Source: Capsicum annuum (Eukaryota > Streptophyta > Magnoliopsida > Solanales > Solanaceae). Taken from it: a stretch of 64,000 bases of DNA. The stretch spans positions 131,887,392 to 131,951,391 of the forward strand of contig NC_061118.1 in the NCBI RefSeq assembly GCF_002878395.1. The letters are read 5' to 3'. The notes beneath the pieces were generated by a model, which saw only the letters and a program-made list of their open reading frames with translations, had not been told where the DNA came from and did no database searches. Positions 46,353 through 59,805 of the stretch are shown here, in pieces. A program made the position numbers and the translations under genes. Positions within the stretch are counted from its first letter, which is position 1, and each line of letters opens with the position of its first letter.

Positions 46353-49300
46353 CTATTTCAACAGTTTGGGAGGATTTCATAACTTGATCAGTAGACGGAG
46401 GCAATGAACTATTGGATTGCATGTTTTCTTTCTCAAGAATCAGAGGATTATTACCTATTGATCACATTCCTTGATTAGATCTCACACTATTCTTAAAAAC
46501 CCCTAACAAGGAGCACAAAAATCTAGGTATTAGATCCTACATTATTCATAAAACCCCCTAACAAGGAGAAAACATTTGTATGATGTGATGAAGTGAACAA
46601 ATACTGAGTAGATTTGGAAAAACTTTTTAGAAACCCCTAAACTGAGCATGATATGATGCATATGGACAAATACTCAATAGGTTTAGAAAAATATGTTTTT
46701 TCAACCCCTTTGGTGCACTGCTTAACTCTATTAGTAGATGGAATAAATGTAGTATGAACTTGCATATACACTTTCTCAGGAACCATGAAGTTCTTACGTA
46801 TCATTCCCATTCTTTGACTAGAAGACATGGTAACGTTTTTAAGTTCTTCTACTAGTCCCTTCCAAAAAGCACCTAGAGAAAGCTAATCATGTTACTAATA
46901 CTTAAGTTATATATACAATCAAAAACTCAACAGAATTGAAAAGAACTTACTTGTTTCAACCTCTTTGGTGCATTGCTTAACTTGATTAGTCAATGGAGAA
47001 AATGAAGTATGAACTTGCATATGCTCATTCTCCTGACCCATGGAGTTCTTAAGTATCCTTCCCATTCCTTGACTAGAAGACACGGTAAAATTTTCAAGTC
47101 CTTCTGGTCCCTTCCCAATAACACCTAGAGAATGCAAATCATATTATTAATACATAAATTATATATGCAATAAAAAATTCAACAGACTTGAAAAAAACTT
47201 ACTTGTTTTAGACTAATTGGATCGTTGCTTAACTTGATTAGTTAATGGAGAAATGAAGTATGAACTTGCATATACTCATTCTCACGAACCATGGAGTTCT
47301 TACGTATCATTCTTATTCTTGACTAGAAGACATGGTAAAATTTTTAAGTCCTCTTTCTGGTCCCTTCCCAATAGCACCTAGACAAAGAAAATCATATTAC
47401 TAATACTTAAATTATAAATACAATCAAAAACTCAACAGACTTGAAAAAAACTTACTTGCTTCAACCTCTTTGGTGAATTGCTTAACTTGATTAGTCGATG
47501 GAGAAAAAGGAGTATCAACTTGCATATGCTCGTTCTCACAAACCATGGAGTTCTTATGTATCGTCATTCCCATTACTTGACTAGAACACATGGTAGACCA
47601 CGCTCTTTCCCAATAGAACCTTCCAAAACAAATATCCATTTGTATGAGCTTAACATTTTAAGTTTAATATGACAGATGCAATAGATTCCCCAATGAATGT
47701 AATATATATGTGGTTGATTTATTTACATACATTTCTAAATGGTCACTTCAACAATCTAGAAGATAACAAGAAGATGGTTAGGCCTGTGGCTATGTCACAG
47801 TTCTAATCTAGTACTTTGTAGCTACTATTTTCAATCCCTTTAATAGCTTTGAAGTATTTATAATATATCAATCACATGTGATATTTACTATGTTTTGTTT
47901 TAAAGGAGTCACTAGAAATGAATCTAAAACATGATAAGAAACAGACAATAGTCCTCTGCAAAACCTGAATTCTTTCTCTTTCTATTTCATTCATTGTCCT
48001 CTGCAAGTTAGGTACTTTAACGGGCTCGCCAGCAATAGACAATAGTTACTGTTGATTAAGACTCAATTCCAAGAGCGATAGTTTCATAATCTAGTGAACG
48101 AAGTTCACCATCATAAACATAAGCAAACTTGACAACTTAGTTCGCAGGAATATACTCTAAGGCAGTGCACAATATGGTCAAAAGTCAGCTATGCCCAAGC
48201 ATCAAAAATCATACATCTAAAACGGATATAAAAACTGCTATTAAAGAGAATTGTGCCCAAGCAGCAAAAATCAAAGATAGCCTCCGACTTCACCAGGGGG
48301 ATAGTGAGGCATCTGTACTAGCAACAAATAATTGATTTTACAATGCTTTCAAGACTGGAGATTTAAATTCTATGCAAGACCTTAGGTCGAGGGGTGAAAA
48401 TACATGCATTGTGTACCTTGGGATGAGAGGCATAACCGGCTATGATCTTGTAATGGGAAGTTGAGAGTTTGTTTGGATAGAATATCATGTCCCATTTGAT
48501 ATAGAGATTAGAGATGTCTGAGTTAGTACTAGTGGTGATATCAGGTAAGTTACTTGCATCGAAATGGGCAAAACAAGGGGTACCAGCTGGGGAAAACAGT
48601 TTACTACAATGTGTTTGAGAAGGTTGATGGACAACGGTTCATATTTATACACCATGCCTCTTATATTGACCTATAAATTGTCAACATAAGCTATTTTATA
48701 GAGAGTGAGAAATGTATATCATATATGTCTGGAGGTTTCCCTATTGTGTATACAGATGATACAGTGAAGTAGCATAACTATTATAGATGAGCCACTTTTC
48801 AGGTTTATGATACAACCATAGGTGACATAACTATTACAACTAATCAAACAAAAAATGATAAGAAGTAGATTATGTCAAGAAGTAGCAATTACAATCTTCA
48901 CAGAATATGGCAGGAATTTTACAGCAGCTATTACATCTTTCACAGATAGACAATCCTCAATAGAAATTTGATTTGAAAAACTTACTTGTTTCTATTTCTT
49001 GTGTGTATGGCTTAACCTCATTAGTAGACAGAGTTAATGAAGTATTAACTGGCATACACTCATTCTCCCAAACCATGAAGTTCTTACATAATGTTGTTCC
49101 CATTACTTGACTAGAACACATGGTAGAGTTTGTAAGTCCTTCTTCTGGTCCCTTTTCAATAGCACCTAGAGAAAGAAAATCATATTACTAATACTTGAGG
49201 AATTATATTTTGTAGCACAAGGAAGGACGACCAAAAATAAATTAGAACAACCTATTTTTGTTGACCGAAAATAGGTTATGGTGTTTAATTCAAGTTATTT

Positions 49301-49473
49301 ATGCAATTTAAAACTCTAATAAATTTGAAAAACCTTACTTGTTTCAACTTCTTGGACATATTGCTTAACTAGATCATTAGGTTGATAAAATGAACTTAAT
49401 GAAATCTTAGTTAGAGTTTTTCCTTTTGTTATCAAAGATCTAAGCCCTCGTCCCTATCTTTTTCCAATTGCAC
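46353..49473 (-). pseudogene. Array of at least six repeated exon-like modules in CACTA2
   Basis: On the minus strand these modules each have an acceptor-like CTAG, a body of about 165-180 bases starting GTGCTATTGGGAAGGG, and a donor-like GAAACAA|GTAAGT. The clearest are 46951-47124 (174 bases), 47203-47377, 47456-47619, 48986-49165 (180 bases); 46690-46872 has lost its donor, and 49339-49473 and about 46353-46450 are more diverged. The 46951-47124 module reads GAIGKGPEGLENFTVSSSQG, then NEHMQVHTSF and NQVKQCTKEVETS. Its length is divisible by three and its splice phase symmetric, so extra copies would stay in frame. Adjacent modules repeat every ~252 bases. The modules lie between the TNP2 gene and the TNPA-like exons. 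I recognise no domain. Confidence 0.65.
47620..48985. other. 1.37-kb unassigned block splitting the module array
   Basis: Separates the fourth and fifth repeated modules. I see no coding domain, terminal repeat or target duplication. It could be a diverged insertion or a large intron. Confidence 0.4.
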
Positions 49474-49734
49474 CAGGTGCATAGAAAGTATATCTCATAG
49501 TACTCTTAATAGTTGATCCATCCTCATTTTCAGTCTTCATAATGAACCTACAAAAAGAGCCAAAAGTAAAAAAATAGTAAGAAAACTTGTTACCCAGTGA
49601 ACTAAAGAATACAGTCTACATAGTCTTTGTGCTTCACAAAAACTCAAAATCTATACAAAAAGTATTATAAATTAAAATATTAGTGCTCAAAGAATAAAAG
49701 TTCTTAGAAGTAAGTAATTTATGAGATACTTCAC

Positions 49735-50621
49735 CTCATCAGTTCTTTTATGTTTCTTTTGTGATGGGCTTTCTAAATCATCTACAACATCTGAAGGAAT
49801 TTCTAAGTCATCTATATCATCATCTATTTGTTTCACAATCTTATAGGAATCACGAGGTTGAGTCGTCCTCACTACATGTCAGCCTTTGTTGGAATTATCA
49901 TTAGCATAAAACACTTGAGATGCTTGATCCACTAAAACAAAAGGCTCATTTATTTTTAAAAATCTGCTCGGATTCACACTTACATAGTCATACTCATCTC
50001 TTTTTATTCTTTTTATTTTATCATTGATATCAAACTAATTACACCAAAACAAAATCACTCTTCTATTCGGGACAAATTGCAATTCAATCACATCTGTTAA
50101 AACTCCATAGTAATAAACATCTCACTATCTTCATCATTCTTGCTAGCTACAACAACACCACAATTTTAAATCCTTAAAGATCGATCATAATCTTCTGTAC
50201 GAATCTATATCCATTTACAATGTAACCATTACAATGTGTTGAATATTTGGTAGGACCACGAGAAAGTGAGAGAATATCTTCCATGAGCCGACTATTATCT
50301 GTTTATGCAATTGTATGACCTAAAAATAAGAATACATTTAATACTTTAAAATGAGTAATACAAAATTAAGAAGTTAAATCTAATGTTTATGTGTTGCTCA
50401 TATTACTCACCCTATTTTAAACTATTTAATAAATTCTTGGTACATTCTGCATCTGACAAGTCTTGAGCTATATCCATATTTGCAAACTCTCTATAAAATT
50501 AAGGTGAACCATAAATGTCATATAGAAATATTATTACCTTAAAGGAAATTGGAAAAACAAGATGATACAAAAGAACCCTCCATACTCGAGATATGATAAG
50601 ACTTCATAAAAATTCTTCAGA

Positions 50622-50663
<42 letters not shown>

Positions 50664-52378
50664 ATGTGCTTGTTCCAATTTATTTGCTTCAAGCTCACAT
50701 GGATCTTTAGCTCCCAGATTTTTTCCAGGTTGACAAAATATAGATAAACCTCCATTTGAATTCTTTTAACCACCATCATAATTTCGTTCAGGCCGATTGA
50801 ATTTCGTGTCAATTCTATGCAGATACCTTGAACATAAGGTCATACATTCATTTGCAAGGTAGCACTCTGTAATGGAACCTTCTGGACATACCCTATTACC
50901 AATGAGAGATTTCAAAAAATATAACCATCATTCGATAGGATACATCCACCGATAATGAACAAGCCCAGCGATCTTAGCTTCACCAGCTTAATAAATAGGC
51001 AAGTGAACTATGACATAAAAAAAAGAAGGGGGAAGACCTTTTCTAACTTGCAAAGTGTAATGGGAATTCGCTCTTCAATATGTTTGAACTCATCAATCCT
51101 CAATTCCTTTGATCCAAGGACACAAAAAAATAAAGATAACTCAATAAGAGGTTCACATACTTCTTTCAATAACATACCATGAAGTGCAAGAGGGAGTATA
51201 TGCTGCAAAATAACATCACAGTTATGAATTTTCAAACCAGATATCTTGTGTTCTTTCAAGTTCACACATTGAGAAATATTAGATGAAAAGCCATTTAGGA
51301 CCTTTAAATTCTTCAAGAAAATACATAATTTGTGCTTTTCTTCAGGAGACAATATGTAGCATGCAGTTGAAACTTCCACTTCATTCTCTCTTTGGATAGG
51401 GTACAATTTTGGCCTAATGTTCATTGCTTGCAAGTCTAACTGAGTTTTAATTGTATCTTTGATATTTCCTTTGACATTCATGAATGTCCCCAAAAAACTA
51501 TCATATATATTTTTTTCAATATGCATAACATCTAATTATGTCACAATAAGAGATATTTCCAATAAGGAAGTTTAAAAAAATACTCTTCTTGTACCAATTA
51601 TCCTTTATCTTTTCATGTGATATCTTTCTCCTCTTCTTAGGTTCCTTTGTCAATGGTTGGCATCCAAGATCTTGCACTTGATTAAGTATCTCAATTCCAA
51701 AATGCATTTTTGGTGGGTGTCTTTTCTCTGTTGTACCATCAAATGACTTTTTGTCAATCCTCCATCTATGACTTAAAGGAAGGTAATGTTGATTACCCAT
51801 AAAGCACTTCTTCTTACAATTGGCCAATCGAATTGAAGAATTGTCTTTATTATAAGATAAACATGCCCATTTTCCTTTTGTACTCCATCTAGATAAATTT
51901 CCATATGTTGGAAAGTCATTGATAGTCCATAAAAAAGAAGCATGCAACTTAAAATTTTATTTAGTTGATACGTCAAAGGTTTCAATACCATTTTTCCATA
52001 ACTTATTCAATTTCTCTAGTAGAGGTTAAAGATATGTATCAATTGCATCTCCGAAAGTACTTAGACCAGGAATAAGCATTGACAAAATAAAACTTTCCTA
52101 CTTCATACACAACCAAGGTGGTAAATTATAAGGAATAAAAACCACATGCCAAATGCTATATGAGGTTTTGGAATTTTGAAATGGTTGGAATCTGTCACTA
52201 ATAAGTCCAAGTTGAATGTTATTAGGCTCAACTGCAAATGAAGGATATAGTTCATCAAATAACTTCTATGCTATTGAATCAGCTGGGTGCCTCATTATTC
52301 TATCATTAGTTATTTCATCCTTATGCTATGTCATTAGTGAAGCTGTCTTTGTAGACATAAACAATCTCTGAAACCTAG
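49735..52378 (-). pseudogene. CACTA2 transposase, TNP2/DUF4218/DUF4216 part
   Basis: Catalytic part of the CACTA transposase, continuing after the retrotransposon insertion. From 52378: RFQRLFMSTKTASLM, then DRFQPFQNSKTSYSIWHVVF, NLPPWLCMK, LSMLIPG and the TNP2 core FKLHASFLWTINDFPTYGNL, then WSTKGKWACLSYNKD and YLPLSHRWRIDKKSFDGTTE (51950-51720). After a frameshift MHIEKNIYDSFLGTFMNVKG starts a clean 172-codon stretch (51526-51008). DUF4218 follows, with LPIY.AGEAKIAGLVHYRWM and YPIE then CMTLCSRYLHRIDTKFNRPE. The end is DUF4216-like, with GPTKYSTHCNGYIVNGYRF (near 50240) and FVLVDQASQVFYANDNSNKG, then QPRDSYK. It closes with an acidic DDDIDDLEIPSDVVDDLESP and a stop near 49735. Stops and frameshifts are numerous. 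Confidence 0.9.
50626..50663. repeat. (AT)n(TG)n microsatellite in the transposase gene
   Basis: ATATATATATATG followed by about twelve TG units, between the DUF4218 and DUF4216 parts. Probably in an intron. Confidence 0.95.
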
Positions 52379-52383
52379 GCTTT

Positions 52384-54762
52384 TATAACGACCCGAGACT
52401 ACCCCCTAGTCATTACATAGTGCTTACGATCCCGAGATACCACAAGCTAACCCATAAGATGGTACCTGCTGTGAGCACTGAATAAAATAATCATAAATAT
52501 AGAAGAATACTGACATGCTATAAGGTTTTAATAACTGAATTTAAAACTAAAATAAAGTCTATAGAAACAACTGACTGAATCTGATAAAATAATTATAAAC
52601 TAGATAACTAACTGTGATATCTGAATACTGAATAACTGACTCTAATGTCTGAAAAGCCTCTAAAATTGACTGACTAAATATGAGTTAGTGGGACAGACCC
52701 CAACAAACTCTAACTAACTACTGACTGAGACATGAAATAAAATAAGCTTATCCTCGAAGTATGAGGACTCACCACTGCTACTGTTGAGGATATGATAAGT
52801 CTAATCACGAGCTGGGAACTAAGCTTCAGAACCTATGATATAATACATCATAGCGCAAAATAAAAGGTATTGCGATCAGTACTTTTAATGTACTGGTATG
52901 CTAAATGAGGTAGGCTGAAATGCATGGTTTCATGAATAGGAATAATAAACTATCTAAACATACATGTAAAAAATGAGATACTGAATAGAGAACATGAAAT
53001 CTGTAGGCACTGGAGATATGTGAAGCATGCAAATACTGTGTATACAAGAGAATCTGTAAATACTGAAAATACGTAAAAATCTATAGACACTGAGGATGCA
53101 TAACCAAGCATATAACATAAACTGAGAAAAGTCTGTAAACTGAAATCTGTATACTTCGGTCAAACAACACTAAGATTGAATAACTGAGCTGGGACTGTAA
53201 CTAAGACTATATCTGAGATTGTGAGAGGTATCATCTAACCGACATTCCCCAATTTGAGCTAATTGGGGTCCAACCTGTAACCCCAGTTGGAAGAGTGTTA
53301 ATACCATGACACGGGTACTAATGATGGCTGTGTGGATCCACTAAACTGATATAATGTTAAAATTACTAAGGGTGTCAAGTATAAACTGACGGATGACCCC
53401 TGCGAGATAGTCAAGCCTAATTTATCGGGTGACTACTCATATTCTACGCTGGCTATGTAGTTCTGGAGTATAAGGACTGCTACTAACGACTCTGCCTATC
53501 TGACGGGGAACCTTCCATCCCTACACTCGCTCGGTCCTAAATCCTACTCCCAACTGAAAGACACTAAGATACTAGACTGTTGTGAGTTTAACTGACTGGT
53601 ATTTGACTATTCTGAAGTGCTCATAGTATATTCTGAAGACTGTTCTGTAATATACTGAGACTAAAATAAATAAACATCTATGGATTTTCAGTATTCAATA
53701 CCCCCAGGACTCAAAACAATTATAGTAAAATGACACTAATACTTGGAGATCAAAACATGAAGGCTCTTAATAATTAAATCGCTCTTGTAGGCATTTTATC
53801 AAACACTTGTAGTTCATGGTTTAGATCATTCATAGAAATGTCATGGAATTTGTAGGAATAGCATGAATTCATCATAATAGCATCAAACCATGGTTTAATT
53901 CAGTAAATAATAGTATTAAAACTTGGAAGATTGAATAATAACAATAATTTCATGGTAACATGGTATAAAATCAATAGTACATGGAGATTCATGGATGAAA
54001 TCATAATTTAAAATATGATAACTTGAATAGATCATAATTTTATAATTTAAAAGGTTTGCTTAGACTCCATGGATAAAAAGGATCCATAGATAAATATCTA
54101 ACATACCTGGGTTAATGAATTTGAAGAGATGAATGGAGAGTTCTTTAGAAATTGCCTTGAATTTGAGAGCTAGGGTTTCTTGTTCTTGAAAAGGGATTTT
54201 TGATTGTGAGAGGAATTAAAATAATGATGACTACTTGGGGTGTTTAGGGGTTAAATTTCATGTTTTAGGTTAATTAGGGCCATCAAAAAAGACCCAAATA
54301 CCCTTAAACAAATTTTAAAATGAAAGCTAAAAACTGGCTATCCTGATTTTTGGCCTTGGTGCAACGCGATGCGCCACCATCGTGGTAAGCCTGTGGATGC
54401 CATTTTGGCCAACTCCGCGATGCGCCATAATCGCCCACTGAAAATTAACAAATGAGAAATTGACCTGCTCCGTGATGCGCCATTATTGTGAAGTCACACT
54501 GAAAATTGACAATTGTCATTTATACTGGCTCCGTGATGCGCTAAGGTTTAAAATGATGGTATTTTACGACTGAAAGTTAAAATCTCCATAACTTCTTACC
54601 CAGTTATCGGATTTGGGAGAATTTTATATTGTTGGAAAGCTAATTGAATTTTCTACACAATGGTAGGCTCTAAACTGAAAAATAACGAGTGTTTCAAAAT
54701 TTTATACATGAATACTCATATATTGGGACTTGGATAATGCTAGGGAAATATGGGGTATTACA
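52384..54762 (-). repeat. Chromovirus 3' LTR
   Basis: 2379 bp. On the minus strand it begins TGTAATACCCCATATTTCCC and ends in CGTTATA, where the other LTR has CATTACA, so the terminal CA has mutated. Contains CCGCGATGCGCC-type repeats near 54370-54540. Confidence 0.93.
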
Positions 54763-54775
54763 ATATCTCCTCCTT
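54763..54775 (-). other. Polypurine tract of the chromovirus
   Basis: On the minus strand AAGGAGGAGATATT directly precedes the 3' LTR, after GGACGAATGATCCT. This is the plus-strand primer position. Confidence 0.8.
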
Positions 54776-55215
54776 AGGATCATTCGTCCTCGAATGAAAC
54801 TGGTTAAGCTGAGGGAACTAATGGACTGATCTTACATACGGAATATGCATGTCTGATGCATAGAATACATGACTAAACTGATTCATAAATGCACGACTAA
54901 CATGAACATGATGTGCGACTGAAACTGAGCATGACTGAGAAAAACAAATCTTAAAAAGATTGGTACCTTATACTGAATCTGGATTTGCGGAGAAGAGATG
55001 AGGGTACTTGGTCCGCATATCTACCTCTGCTTCCCAAGTGGCTCTCTCAACGGACTGATTTTGCCAAAGAACTTTGACTAGTGGAACTTTTTTGTTCCTT
55101 AGTCTGCAAACTTGATGATCAAGAATTTCGACTAGGACCTCCTCAAAGGAAAGACTGTTCTAAATATCTACACTTTCTAAAGGAACAACTACAGCTGGAT
55201 CACAAATACACTTTT
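54776..55215 (-). pseudogene. Chromovirus integrase C-terminus with chromodomain-like tail
   Basis: Follows the last clean integrase frame. Across stops, the minus strand reads FADGTKKFH-like, SKFFGK and EPLGKQR segments near 55100-55020. These occupy the position of the conserved R.LR.K.....KVLW......EATWE chromodomain tail, which in chromoviruses guides integration to particular chromatin. Decay is heavy and assignment rests on order and spacing as much as on residues. Confidence 0.55.
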
Positions 55216-56270
55216 TCAACAATGAGACATGGAACACTGGTGTACTGAGGCTAAAGCTGAAGGCAACTCAAGCTCGTAAGCTACCTTTCTGAAACGACTG
55301 AGAATTTTGAAGGGACCAACATATCGGGGACTCAGTTTCCTTTTTTGGCCTAATCTCTTCACTCCCTTTATAGAAGAGATTTTCAGGTACACGAAGTCAC
55401 CGATCTCAAACTCGAGATCCTTTCTCTTCACATCGGCATACGATTTCTGTCAGCTCTGGGCAGCCCTAAGCCCTGCTCTGATCAACTGAACCTTTACTAA
55501 CACATCAAACACCAAGTCAGTCCCTACGACTACAGCTTCACCCACTTCAAACCAACCAATTGGAGATCTATATCTCCTACCATAGAGAACCTTAAATAGA
55601 GCCATATGAATACTGGAATGATAGCTATTATTATATACAAATTCAATCAAAGGCAAATAGTCATCCCAACTACCCTTGAAATCAACAACGCATTCTCTCA
55701 GCATATCCTCAAGAGTCTGAATGATCCCTTTTGCTTGACTCTGTCTGAGGGTGAAAGGCTGTACTGAGATGGACTTATTTACCAAGACCTTTTTGGAACT
55801 CTTTCCAAAAATAAAAGATAAACTGAGTACCTCTTTCTGAGATGATAGATAAGGAAATATCGTGCAACCTAACCAACTCTCTGAGATAGAGATTGGCATA
55901 GTCCTCGACTAAATAAGAGGTATGGACTGGCAAAAATTAAGTTGATTTGGTCATCCTATCTACGATAACCCAAATAGAGTCATGCTGATAACGGGTACGA
56001 GGCAAACCTGTTACAAAGTCTATGTTCACTTTCTTTTATTTCAATATGGGAATACTGAAATCCTGTATGGACCCACTAGGTTTATGGTGCTCAACCTTAA
56101 CTTGATGACATGTAGAGCACTTAGCTATAAACTCTGCAATATCTCTCTTCATCCCACTCCACCAATAAATCTCCCGCAAATTGCGGTACATCTTAGTGGC
56201 CCCTGGATGAATAGAGTAACGCGCCCCATGCAATTCTGCAAGAATTCATTGCCTCAAATCATCTACACTA
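55216..56270 (-). pseudogene. Chromovirus integrase (broken)
   Basis: The zinc-binding part reads ARYSIHPGATKMYRNLREIY, WWSGMKRDIAEF and CSTCHQVK at 56233-56100. The catalytic part has DSIWVIVDRMTK near 55980, then a frameshift. A clean stretch at 55899-55450 holds SQAKGIIQTLEDMLRECVVD and LPLIEFVYNNSYHSSI, and 55431-55216 has FEIGDFVYLKISSIKG, LSPRYVGPFKIL and VAYELELP. The order matches Tekay/Del integrases. Confidence 0.88.
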
Positions 56271-58399
56271 GGCACACACAATCAACCCTGACAATGCAAA
56301 ACACTATCTCCCCCTTAGGAGAAAACCTTTTCCTTCTGATCTCTAACTAATTCTTTCGACTTAACTAGACCGGAATCTCTATCCTATTTTCCCTTTACCT
56401 CAGAGACTATAGATAAATCTGAGCTACTCTGTACCCACACACTACCTTCTACTGAATTGAGTAAACAAACACCTAGTCGGGCAAGTTGATGAACTTCCTA
56501 AGTTAACTTCTTCTTACCATCCTCAACGTGAGCTACACTACCCATATATATTCTACTGAGAGCATCAACCACTACATTGTCCTTGCCTGGATGACATAGA
56601 ATACTAATGTCATAATCTTTCAATAACTCTAACCATATTCTCTAACGTAAATTTAAATCTTTCTGAGAGAACACATACTCAAGGCTTTTGTGATCTATGA
56701 ACACATCTATATGAACCCCATACAAGTATTGCCTCTAAATATTTAAGGCAAACACTACAACGGCTAGCTCAAGATCATGAGTTGGATAATTCTTCTCATG
56801 GGGTTTAAGCTGTCTGAAGGCGTAGGCTATGACCTTACCTCTCTGCATGAGGACACAACCCAAACCTACTTTAAATGTATCACAGTACACAACAAAACCA
56901 TCTAAACTGTCTGGTATAGCCAAGATTGGTGATGAGGTGAGTTGAGTCTTCAACTCCAGAAAACTCTTCTTGCATGAATCTGACCACTGAAACTTAACTT
57001 TCTTCTGAGTCAATCTGGACATGGGAGATGCAATAGAAGAAAACCCTTTAACAAACCGACAGTAATAGCCAGCTAAACCCAAGAAACTCCTGATATCTGA
57101 TAGAGAGATGGGTCTAGGCTAGTTTTTCACCGCTTCAGTCTTTTGAGAATCAACTCCAATGCCATCATCGAAAATAATATGACTAAGGAATTCTACTAAT
57201 CTTAGCCAGAATTCACATTTACTAAATTTAGCTAACTGCTGAGCTCTAAGAGTCTGAAGCACTATGCTGAGATGGTCTGTATGATCATTTTTTCTAGGAG
57301 AATAATAAGAATGTCATCAATGAAGACTATGACAAACATGTTCAAGTACTATTTGAACACTCGATTCATCAAATCCATGAAGTTTGCTGGGGCATTTGTA
57401 AGACCAAAGGACATTACTAAAAATTCGAAGTGACCGTACCGAGTTCGGAAAGCTAATTTTGGAATATCACATTCTCTGACTATAAGCTGATGATAGCCTG
57501 ATCTGAGGTCTATCTTGAAAAAGTAATTGGTACCCTGAAGTTGGTTGAACAATTCATCGATTCTAGGAAGTGGATATTTATTATTGACTGTGACCTTGTT
57601 CAACTAACGGTAGTTTATGCACATTCTGAGAGAACCATCTTTCTTACGCACGAATAGAACAGGTGTGCCCCACAGAGACATATTGGGTCTGATGAATCCC
57701 TTATCTAAGAAATCCTTCAACTATTTTTTCAGTTCTTTGAGTTCAGTTGGAGCCATTCTGTATGGAAAAATAGATATAGGCTGAGTACCTGGGAGAAGGT
57801 TTATTCTAAATTCAATTTCCCTTTCGAGAGAAACTCTAAAAAAATCTTTAGGAAATACATCTGAGAATTTATTTACTACTAGGACTGACTCAAGAGTAGG
57901 AGTTTCTGAGTTAGAGTCTTTGACTCATACAAAATGATAGACACACCCCTTAGATATCATGTTTCTGGCCCTAAGGTAAGAAATCAACTGACCCCTAATA
58001 GCTGTAGTACTACCCCTCCATTCAAGGACTGGTTTATTTTGAAACTAAAAATGAACTATTCTGTTTCTACAATTAACTGAGGTATAGCATGAGTGGAGCC
58101 AATCCATGCCGAGAATGACATAAAAATCCCTCTTCTCTAACTCCACGAGATCAACTGAAGTAAATTTTTGAGATATTATGACCTAATAGTTCATGTATAC
58201 CTATCTGGCTATAATGAAAACACCCACTGGGGTAGACACTGAAAAAGGCTCTGCTAGATTTTTGGGACTGACTCCGAAATTGACGGCTATATATGAAGTT
58301 ACAAAAGAAAGAGAAGCTCCAGGGTCTAGTAAAGCATAAACATGTAAGTGAAAGACCTGCAAAATACCAGTAACTACGTCAGGAGAATTTTCCTAATCT
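56271..58399 (-). pseudogene. Chromovirus protease, reverse transcriptase and RNase H (broken)
   Basis: The protease motif LLDPGASLSF lies at 58312-58334; the family usually has DSGAS, so the Asp is kept but Ser changed to Pro. RT begins near 57780 with FPYRMAPTELKELK and [20 protein letters not shown], then a stop within the NYR.LNK box. A clean stretch at 57603-57349 reads [30 protein letters not shown] and [20 protein letters not shown], and the catalytic FIDD is at 57312-57323. RNase H and connection parts at 57082-56735 read [40 protein letters not shown] and [19 protein letters not shown]. Confidence 0.9.
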
Positions 58400-59585
58400 T
58401 GGCGGGAGTAAAGAGCATATAATCTGTTCGGATACTGACCACTGGTAGCATTAGAAGCAGCACCCTGCTTAGTTGGGCGGCCGAATAGAACTGACGACCG
58501 ATGGGACTAGCCCTATTGGCACGCATCCCTACCTTTCTGAGCAACTACCCGACACTCTTGAATCCGATGGACTGGCTTGCCATACCTGAAGCACACATCA
58601 CTACCCACTTTACACTCACCCTAATGGTTTCTACCATACTTCTGAAATAAAGGATTGGTACGAGCACTGCTAACACTGACCTGAGACTTAGAGCCTAGTG
58701 ACCTATCCCTATTGTCGTTTCTAAATTTGGGTACTAGGGCATTGGCTGAAGAAGGTACTAGGGTTGAAAACCTCTGATGAAACTAAGAACGGTTATCACA
58801 TTCTGACTTTGGCTGATTGAAATTAAAACTAGTCATCCTAGATCTCTTGTTTCGTGTCTCCCACTATTTAATCTTTTGCTCCTCTATCTATTAAGCATGG
58901 ACCATCAACCTAGACAAATCTATCTCACTAATCAGTATTTCTATCCTACACTCCTTGACCACACTATCAGACACACCAAACATAAACTTACTCATCTTGG
59001 ACCTACAGTCAGCTACCACATGAGGAGCATACCTAGCTAACTAAGAAAACTTGAGATAATACTCCCTTATACTCATGCTGCCTTGCCTCAAATTAATAAA
59101 TTCTAACACATTGGCCTCCTCAACTCTAATGGAAAGAATCTATCCAAGAAAGTCGTGGCAAACTCTTCCTATTCTATAGGTCCTGCATCAACACCTCCAT
59201 CAACTTTCCACTGCTTAAACCAAGTATGGACTACATCCTTCAATTGATAGCAGCAACTCGGCACTCTGACTAGACGCCACCCCCATAGCATCCGTTACCT
59301 TCTGAACCCTATCTAAGAATTTCTGTTGATCCTCTTCAGACTTGGATCCCGTGAAGGAAAGAGGATTTATTTGGGTGAAATCCCAAATTTTGGTTGCAGC
59401 AATATTGGCCACTGGGTTGGCCAGAACAGCAGCTGGTCATTTATTCTGTGCTGCTATGGATTTTGCTAGAGTAGTGAACGCAGCTCTGAATTCTACGTAA
59501 GAGACATGCTCATCCAGGGATCTTCCCGTACTGGTTGAGGGGCTGGTTGAGTTCCTGTTCTTTTTTTGTTCTTCTTGTAAGGCAT
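58400..59585 (-). pseudogene. Chromovirus gag with zinc knuckle (broken)
   Basis: ATG at 59585 reads MPYKKNKKRTGTQPAPQPVR then a stop within 30 codons. Gag-domain segments include WVGASQ-like sites at 59400-59280 and WKVDGGVDAGPIEWEEFATT then FLDRFFPLELRR near 59180-59110. The zinc knuckle at 58552-58593 reads CFRYGKPVHRIQEC where CxxC is expected, so its second Cys has become Tyr. Multiple stops. Confidence 0.8.
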
Positions 59586-59789
59586 GTTCTATAAATGGAA
59601 GAAAGAAATGGATTAGACAGGGAGTTTAACTTGAGCTGATGCTCACTCGCACGACATGAATACTGAAAGAAGGGAAACTTTTCCTAAATGTCTTGTAGCC
59701 TCTTGTCCATAAGTGTGGCGCGCTACACACCCATGCACAAGACTCTACTCGACACGACTTTCAAACTTCTTAGGACACTTTAATACCTG

Positions 59790-59801
59790 GATCTGATACC
59801 A
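59790..59801 (-). other. Primer-binding site (initiator tRNA-Met) of the chromovirus
   Basis: On the minus strand TGGTATCAGATC starts five bases after the 5' LTR end and matches the usual TGGTATCAGAGC except at one base. Confidence 0.9.
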
Positions 59802-59805
59802 AGTT

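Noticed and set aside
54763..59805. Possibility of an endogenous pararetrovirus (caulimovirid) from the RT segment
   Set aside because: Paired LTRs, a target duplication, an integrase and the FIDD-type RT order identify a Ty3/gypsy chromovirus instead.
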